This document shows, piece by piece, positions 7,713-11,496 of a stretch of DNA of 11,496 nt. The first letter of the stretch is position 1. Every line of letters begins with the position of its first letter. The stretch comes from Planctomycetota bacterium (GTDB lineage: Bacteria > Planctomycetota > Phycisphaerae > WQYP01): the NCBI GenBank assembly GCA_021828935.1, contig JAJZCU010000029.1, forward strand, positions 1 to 11,496. Direction: 5' to 3'. The position numbers were made by a program, and so were the translations under genes. The notes beneath the pieces are model-generated. The model was not told where the DNA came from. It made no database searches and was given only the letters and a program-made list of their open reading frames with translations.

Positions 7713-8732
7713 TTACCAGTTTTCCAGGTCGCCCACCAGTTCCTCCACCAGGTCTTTCATGGTGACCAGGCCCACGGCGCGCTTCTGTTTGTCCATGACG
7801 ATGGCCATGGGCCGGCGCTGGGCCTGCAGCAGGGCCATGGCGGTGCGGATGCTGTGATCGGTGGCCACCGTGATGGCCGGCCGGATGTGGCGTTGCAGGT
7901 CAAACTTGCCGGGATCGGCCAGCACGTCAAGTACCTGCACCACGCCCAGGACATGGGCGGGGCTGTCTCCGAGCACGGGCATGCGGGAAACGTTGTAGCG
8001 GCGGGCCAGGGCCAGGAAGCCATCGCGTGAGATGCGCGAGGGGGCGCCCACGACGCGGTTCCATGGGATCATGACGTCGCGCACGGTGAGGCGGGCCAGG
8101 CGCAGCGCGCGGCGGATGATGTCTTGTTGCGCGTCGGTAATGATGCCCGTGGCGGTGGATTCTTCCACCAGCAGATCAAACTGTTGGCGGAGGGTCAGCG
8201 CGCCCGGGGAATCTTCAGATGACCCAGCGAGGCGCAGGGCGGCTTTATCAAGCAGTTTGACCACGGGCAGCAGGGGAATCGCCGTGACCACAAAAAATGC
8301 GGGCGCCAGCAGCGGGGCGAAAAAATACATCCAGCGGTCGGCGTAGGTGTAGAAAAGATCTTTAGGAAGAATTTCAGCCAGCACCAGCACCACCGGGGTG
8401 ATGACCAGGGTGGAGATCAGGGCCGTTTGCCCTTCGCTAAAGCCCTGCCGCGCCAGCAGGACGGTCACGGCGGCGGAAAAGATAAACCCGCACAAATTCT
8501 GCCACAACAAAAGGCCTTCCAGAAGGTGGGAAAATCGCTGCACATACCAAGTGAGGCGGCGCGCGTTTTTATCGCCCCGATGGTCGCGCACGCGCAGCTT
8601 CAGACGGGAAAGGTTGTACATGCCTGTTTCAGCGCCGCTGGAAATTGCCGAGCCGATCAGGCCAAAAGCCGCGGCCAAAAGCAGGCCCGTTTCCTGCAAG
8701 GCGTTCGGTATTGCGGCGAAGGCGTTAGTCAT
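7713..8732 (-). CDS. CNNM/CBS membrane protein (HlyC/CorC family), short form
   Basis: A 339-residue inner-membrane protein with an N-terminal CNNM (DUF21) transmembrane domain (about 13-160, with the family motif SSGAETGMYNLSR at 31-43 and AEILPKDLFY at 119-128) and two cytoplasmic CBS domains (about 218-272, beginning VRDVMIPWNRV, and 282-337, ending GLVTMKDLVEELVGDL). The family includes CorC and CNNM proteins linked to Mg2+ or divalent-cation export; the substrate here is not visible. The C-terminal CorC_HlyC domain is absent: the protein stops right after CBS2. ATG 8732 has GGAGG eight bases upstream and overlaps the preceding gene's end by eight bases. A longer frame from 8774 lies inside that gene and is not needed. 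Confidence 0.9.
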   Translation of the reverse strand: MTNAFAAIPNALQETGLLLAAAFGLIGSAISSGAETGMYNLSRLKLRVRDHRGDKNARRLTWYVQRFSHLLEGLLLWQNLCGFIFSAAVTVLLARQGFSEGQTALISTLVITPVVLVLAEILPKDLFYTYADRWMYFFAPLLAPAFFVVTAIPLLPVVKLLDKAALRLAGSSEDSPGALTLRQQFDLLVEESTATGIITDAQQDIIRRALRLARLTVRDVMIPWNRVVGAPSRISRDGFLALARRYNVSRMPVLGDSPAHVLGVVQVLDVLADPGKFDLQRHIRPAITVATDHSIRTAMALLQAQRRPMAIVMDKQKRAVGLVTMKDLVEELVGDLENW

Positions 8733-9999
8733 GCGGCGCCTCCGGGCTAAGTTCAATGCGCACCTGGCGCACACGCCGGCCGCGCGTGGATTCCACGGTC
8801 ATGCGCAGATGCTGCATTTGCACCTGGTCCCCCGTGGCGGGTATCTTTTTTAACAATACCGCCATGAGCCCCGCCACGGTGGAGGCCCGGGTATTTTTCA
8901 CGCTGGCGCCGAACACATCGGCCCATTGGGCAATGGGCAGATCGCCGGAGACCAGGAAGGCGTTTTTGGCGGCTTCCTGCACCGGCCGGTCTGGTTCTTC
9001 GCCGGCGGGGATGTCGCCGACGATCTGGGCCACCACATCTTCCAGGGTAATAAGCCCGGCCACGCCGCCGTATTCATCGACGGCGATGGCGACCTGGATT
9101 TTTTTCTGGCGGAATTCGGTGAGCAGCCGGTCGAGGCGTTGGTTTTCCGGTACAAAATGCACCGGGCGCATGATCGTCCGCAGGTCCAGCGGTTTTTCCC
9201 GTGGCTCCAGCAGCACGGTTTTCGCATACACAACGCCCAGTAAATTATCAATCTGGCCTTCGTACACCGGAATTCTTTGCAAATGCGTCCGGCGGATCAT
9301 GTCAAGCAGGGTCTCCCGCGGGTGGCGAATGTTAAAGGCGATGACATCCACGCGCGGCACCATGGCGTTGCGCACCTGCAGTTCCCTCAGGCCCACAATT
9401 TCCTGCAGCATTTCGTTTTCTGAAACGTCAATGGCGCCCTGCTGTTCGGACATGGCCAGAAGTTCGCGCAGTTCATCGGTGGAAAAATTCAGGTCAGTGC
9501 GGCGGGGGCCGATCAGCCGTTTCACGGGATTGATAATCCAGCGCTGTATGGCGGTGGTAACGGGCCGCAGAATGCGCACCAGGGAGGCCAGCGGCACGGC
9601 CAGCACCGGGGCGGTTTTACGCGCGGAGGCGTTGCCCAGCACCTTGGGTAATATCTCGCCGAAGAATGTCACCGCCAGCACCGGGAAGGGCGAAAGCAGC
9701 AGCAGCGCCGCCGCGCCAAAGCGCCGGCCCACATTGTCTAATAAAAGCGTTCCGAAGACAAACACCAGAATATTGCACGTCATGCTGCCCAGCATGATGG
9801 TAATTAACAGCGGGCGGGTCTGTTCCAGCAGTGCGGTGGCAATGATGTCCAGCCGGCGTTTACTGGCCTTCATGCGGTAACGGTCGTTGGGGCTCAGCGA
9901 AAACAGCGCCGTTTCGCCGCACGAAAAGAAGGCGGAACCCAGGATTAAAACCCCCAGGGCCAACAGGATGCCAAGATTTGCGAATAGGAAGGTGGCCAA
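8725..9999 (-). CDS. CNNM/CBS/CorC_HlyC-domain membrane protein (hemolysin-like cation transporter)
   Basis: A protein of about 424 residues with the complete architecture: CNNM transmembrane domain (about 5-160, including SCGETALFSLS at 26-36 and FGEILPKVLGN at 113-123), CBS1 (about 207-263, RNAMVPRVDVIAF), CBS2 (about 272-330, with VDEYGGVAGLITLEDVV at 307-323) and a C-terminal CorC_HlyC domain (about 345-417, AGLMAVLLKKIPATGDQV). The family is linked to divalent-cation (Mg2+/Co2+) export or resistance. The start is uncertain. The open frame reaches 10134, but no ATG lies near the first helix. TTG 9999 fits the domain boundary and has GAGGAA about 13 bases upstream; TTG 10035 is an alternative. 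It is the upstream member of a translationally overlapping pair with the short CNNM gene and diverges from the lipoprotein gene. Confidence 0.9.
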   Translation of the reverse strand: MATFLFANLGILLALGVLILGSAFFSCGETALFSLSPNDRYRMKASKRRLDIIATALLEQTRPLLITIMLGSMTCNILVFVFGTLLLDNVGRRFGAAALLLLSPFPVLAVTFFGEILPKVLGNASARKTAPVLAVPLASLVRILRPVTTAIQRWIINPVKRLIGPRRTDLNFSTDELRELLAMSEQQGAIDVSENEMLQEIVGLRELQVRNAMVPRVDVIAFNIRHPRETLLDMIRRTHLQRIPVYEGQIDNLLGVVYAKTVLLEPREKPLDLRTIMRPVHFVPENQRLDRLLTEFRQKKIQVAIAVDEYGGVAGLITLEDVVAQIVGDIPAGEEPDRPVQEAAKNAFLVSGDLPIAQWADVFGASVKNTRASTVAGLMAVLLKKIPATGDQVQMQHLRMTVESTRGRRVRQVRIELSPEAPHD

Positions 10000-10086
10000 G
10001 TCGTTTACTTTATTCCTCGCAGCGCGATGCGGCAAAGGGCATGTTATCCTATACTGCCGCCTGAGCAAGACCACGGAGCGTTTTTT
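10000..10086. promoter_or_regulatory. divergent intergenic region with possible promoters
   Basis: This 87-base gap separates the minus-strand CNNM gene from the plus-strand lipoprotein gene. On the plus strand, TATACT at 10050-10055 is a fair -10 without a good -35. On the minus strand, TTGCTC (10068-10063) and TAACAT (10046-10041), 16 bases apart, form a weak candidate. The two sets overlap, so the genes may share one regulatory stretch. The plus-strand gene has GGAG at 10075-10078. Promoter calls are tentative. Confidence 0.3.
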
Positions 10087-11496
10087 ATGCGCAGAATTGG
10101 CCGGGATCAACCCCCGTTTATGCCCCCGATGCAACGGACAATCGCCGCGCGTTTGCCTGCCCGCATCGCTTTCGCCGGGGCCGGACTGGCGTTCTGTTTG
10201 GGCATTGCCGGGTGCGGCAATTCCACCCTGCAGCAGCTTGAAACCGCGGCGCCACCTTCGCCGGCCACCCAGGCCACGCGCACCCAGGGGCTTGTTGCAT
10301 TGTTGGCGGACACGGGCAGTTCCGATGCCATACGCATGCAGGCCGACGCCACCTTAAAGCGCGACGGCAAAACGCATGCGCGCGACCGTCTGGTGGTGCT
10401 CAAGCAACTGCTGTACGCGCCGGGCAATGACGCCAAAATGCGCATTTACGCCATGAACCAATTGGTGGCCGCGAACAAAACATTGGCCGGCCGGGCGCTG
10501 ATGCGCTACCTGCCGGATTTTAACAATCGGCGGGTGCTGCAGCGCGCCTGCGCGCTGGCGGGCGAACTTAAAGACCCGCGTTTGATTGCGCCATTAATAA
10601 AATCACTGGACCGGCCGGCAAAAACCATGACGCTGCGCGCCCGGCCGGAAGCGGTGGTGTTGCCGAAACTTTCCGGCATGAGTTTGGGCAAAACATTGGC
10701 GAACATGCTGCAGCACGGGCGGCATCCCAATGCGCGCATCGCGGCGCTGGATGTCTTGTGCAAATTGAAAGGGGCGTCGGCAGTCCGGCGGCTGATTCTT
10801 TCCAGCCGGGCCGGCAGCGTATTCCTGACGGACCTGCGCTGGTGGGTGCGCAAGTTCCGGGAAGTGCCGCGCGGGCCAACTGAAATCATGTGGGTACAGC
10901 ATCTGCATATGCTGAAGTATCATGGCGTTATTAAGCGGGCGGCTGCGGCGGAAAAAACGCTGGATGGCCAAAAAGATTTTGTCATGGCGCCGCGGTTTGT
11001 AGGTTTATTAAGCTGCCTGCCGCCGCGCGATTTGCTTATTTCACGGCGACGTTTGCTTTCACAGTTGACCACGGCGCTGGGCCGGTACAAGCACCTGCGC
11101 CGGCCGGAGCCGTATCCCAAAGGGAACGTGAACCCCACGCTGCAAGCAAACGCGGCGCGGCTTTCACGCTGCGACTTATTAAGTCTGCGGCTGCTGATGC
11201 AGGCCTTGGCCACGCCCCGCTTTGTGCGGGCGGTTTATCGCCTGGGCATGCAGGACATGACGAACACGAAAACGGAATTCGGCGGGCTTCTGGCGCTGCG
11301 GCATCCGCCTGGCGCCACGCCTCCGTGCCGCGTGTTGTTGCGTTATTATCCGCCGCTGTACACCGGCAACGACGCGCGGTACGTCACCGGTGATCAACTC
11401 CTGCTGGCCACGCCGCTGGGCTTGGCGCAATTTGTGATGCACTTTCAGAAAATACGCAATGGGCGCTTTGTGGGCCCCGCGGCGCCGGATCTGGCG
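10087..11496 (+). CDS. predicted lipoprotein with HEAT-like helical repeats, 3'-partial
   Basis: An open frame of 470 codons from ATG 10087 runs off the window without a stop. GGAG lies eight bases upstream (10075-10078), supporting this start over ATG 10120 or 10129. Residues 15-43 look like a lipoprotein signal: Arg-rich n-region, hydrophobic IAFAGAGLAFCLG and lipobox IAGC with Cys43. The protein is then expected to be anchored in a membrane facing the periplasm. Residues about 80-240 are rich in paired helices with HEAT-like spacing (ARDRLVVLKQLLY, RIYAMNQLV, ALAGELKDPRLIAPLIKSL, RIAALDVLCKL), suggesting a protein-binding solenoid. The segment from 396 on (TEFGGLLAL ... MHFQKIRNGRFVG ... 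APD) looks like a separate domain, discussed as a possible degenerate JAMM-like fold. I recognise no named family; the function is unknown. Confidence 0.8.
   Translation, partial: MRRIGRDQPPFMPPMQRTIAARLPARIAFAGAGLAFCLGIAGCGNSTLQQLETAAPPSPATQATRTQGLVALLADTGSSDAIRMQADATLKRDGKTHARDRLVVLKQLLYAPGNDAKMRIYAMNQLVAANKTLAGRALMRYLPDFNNRRVLQRACALAGELKDPRLIAPLIKSLDRPAKTMTLRARPEAVVLPKLSGMSLGKTLANMLQHGRHPNARIAALDVLCKLKGASAVRRLILSSRAGSVFLTDLRWWVRKFREVPRGPTEIMWVQHLHMLKYHGVIKRAAAAEKTLDGQKDFVMAPRFVGLLSCLPPRDLLISRRRLLSQLTTALGRYKHLRRPEPYPKGNVNPTLQANAARLSRCDLLSLRLLMQALATPRFVRAVYRLGMQDMTNTKTEFGGLLALRHPPGATPPCRVLLRYYPPLYTGNDARYVTGDQLLLATPLGLAQFVMHFQKIRNGRFVGPAAPDLA

Noticed and set aside
8756..9880. 374-codon plus-strand open frame opposite the long CNNM gene
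   Set aside because: The minus strand encodes an unmistakable CNNM/CBS/CorC_HlyC protein. The opposite frame is Ser/Arg/Thr-rich without motifs.
10000..10134. 45-codon upstream extension of the long CNNM gene
   Set aside because: It would overlap the divergent lipoprotein gene's start and is Arg/His-rich before the first membrane helix. The domain boundary fits a start near 9999.

Overview
The window is GC-rich bacterial DNA, densely packed with protein-coding genes on both strands. I see no RNA genes, insertion sequences or CRISPR arrays. Shine-Dalgarno sequences of the GGAG/GGAGG type precede most starts. A Kdo hydroxylase gene and a lipoprotein signal point to a Gram-negative, LPS-bearing envelope. 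The peptidylprolyl isomerase with a long extra N-terminal domain, the tandem CNNM/CorC pair and the HEAT-like lipoprotein suggest Planctomycetota (perhaps Phycisphaerae), but this is inference from gene style, not a database result.

Layout: (1) Positions 1-47 are an exact inverted copy of 1212-1258, and the copy truncates the 5' end of the first gene. This most likely marks a chimeric contig end. (2) Positions 48-4507, plus strand, hold a 5'-truncated Kdo hydroxylase (kdoO). It is followed by a compact three-gene cluster: a circularly permuted type-2 ATP-grasp protein, an alpha-E (DUF403) protein and a transglutaminase-like protein. Known comparative genomics treats this trio as a predicted peptide or amide-bond synthesis and modification system of unknown product. 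(3) Positions 4478-10.0 kb, minus strand, hold in transcription order two tandem CNNM/CBS (CorC/HlyC-type) membrane proteins that overlap by 8 bases, a 275-base intergenic region with a good promoter, a cyclophilin-type peptidylprolyl isomerase, and mnmG coupled to it by a GTGA overlap. mnmG and the transglutaminase gene converge and overlap by 30 bases. (4) From 10087 to the window end, plus strand, runs a divergent lipoprotein gene with HEAT-like helices, open at the 3' edge.

The most interesting points are the amidoligase-type trio with unusual Gln-rich additions (a 12-Gln tract at the C-terminus of the transglutaminase, a Met/Gln-rich N-terminal extension on the alpha-E protein), its position behind an LPS-sugar hydroxylase, the uncharacterised N-terminal half of the isomerase, and a possible degenerate JAMM-like motif at the end of the lipoprotein.
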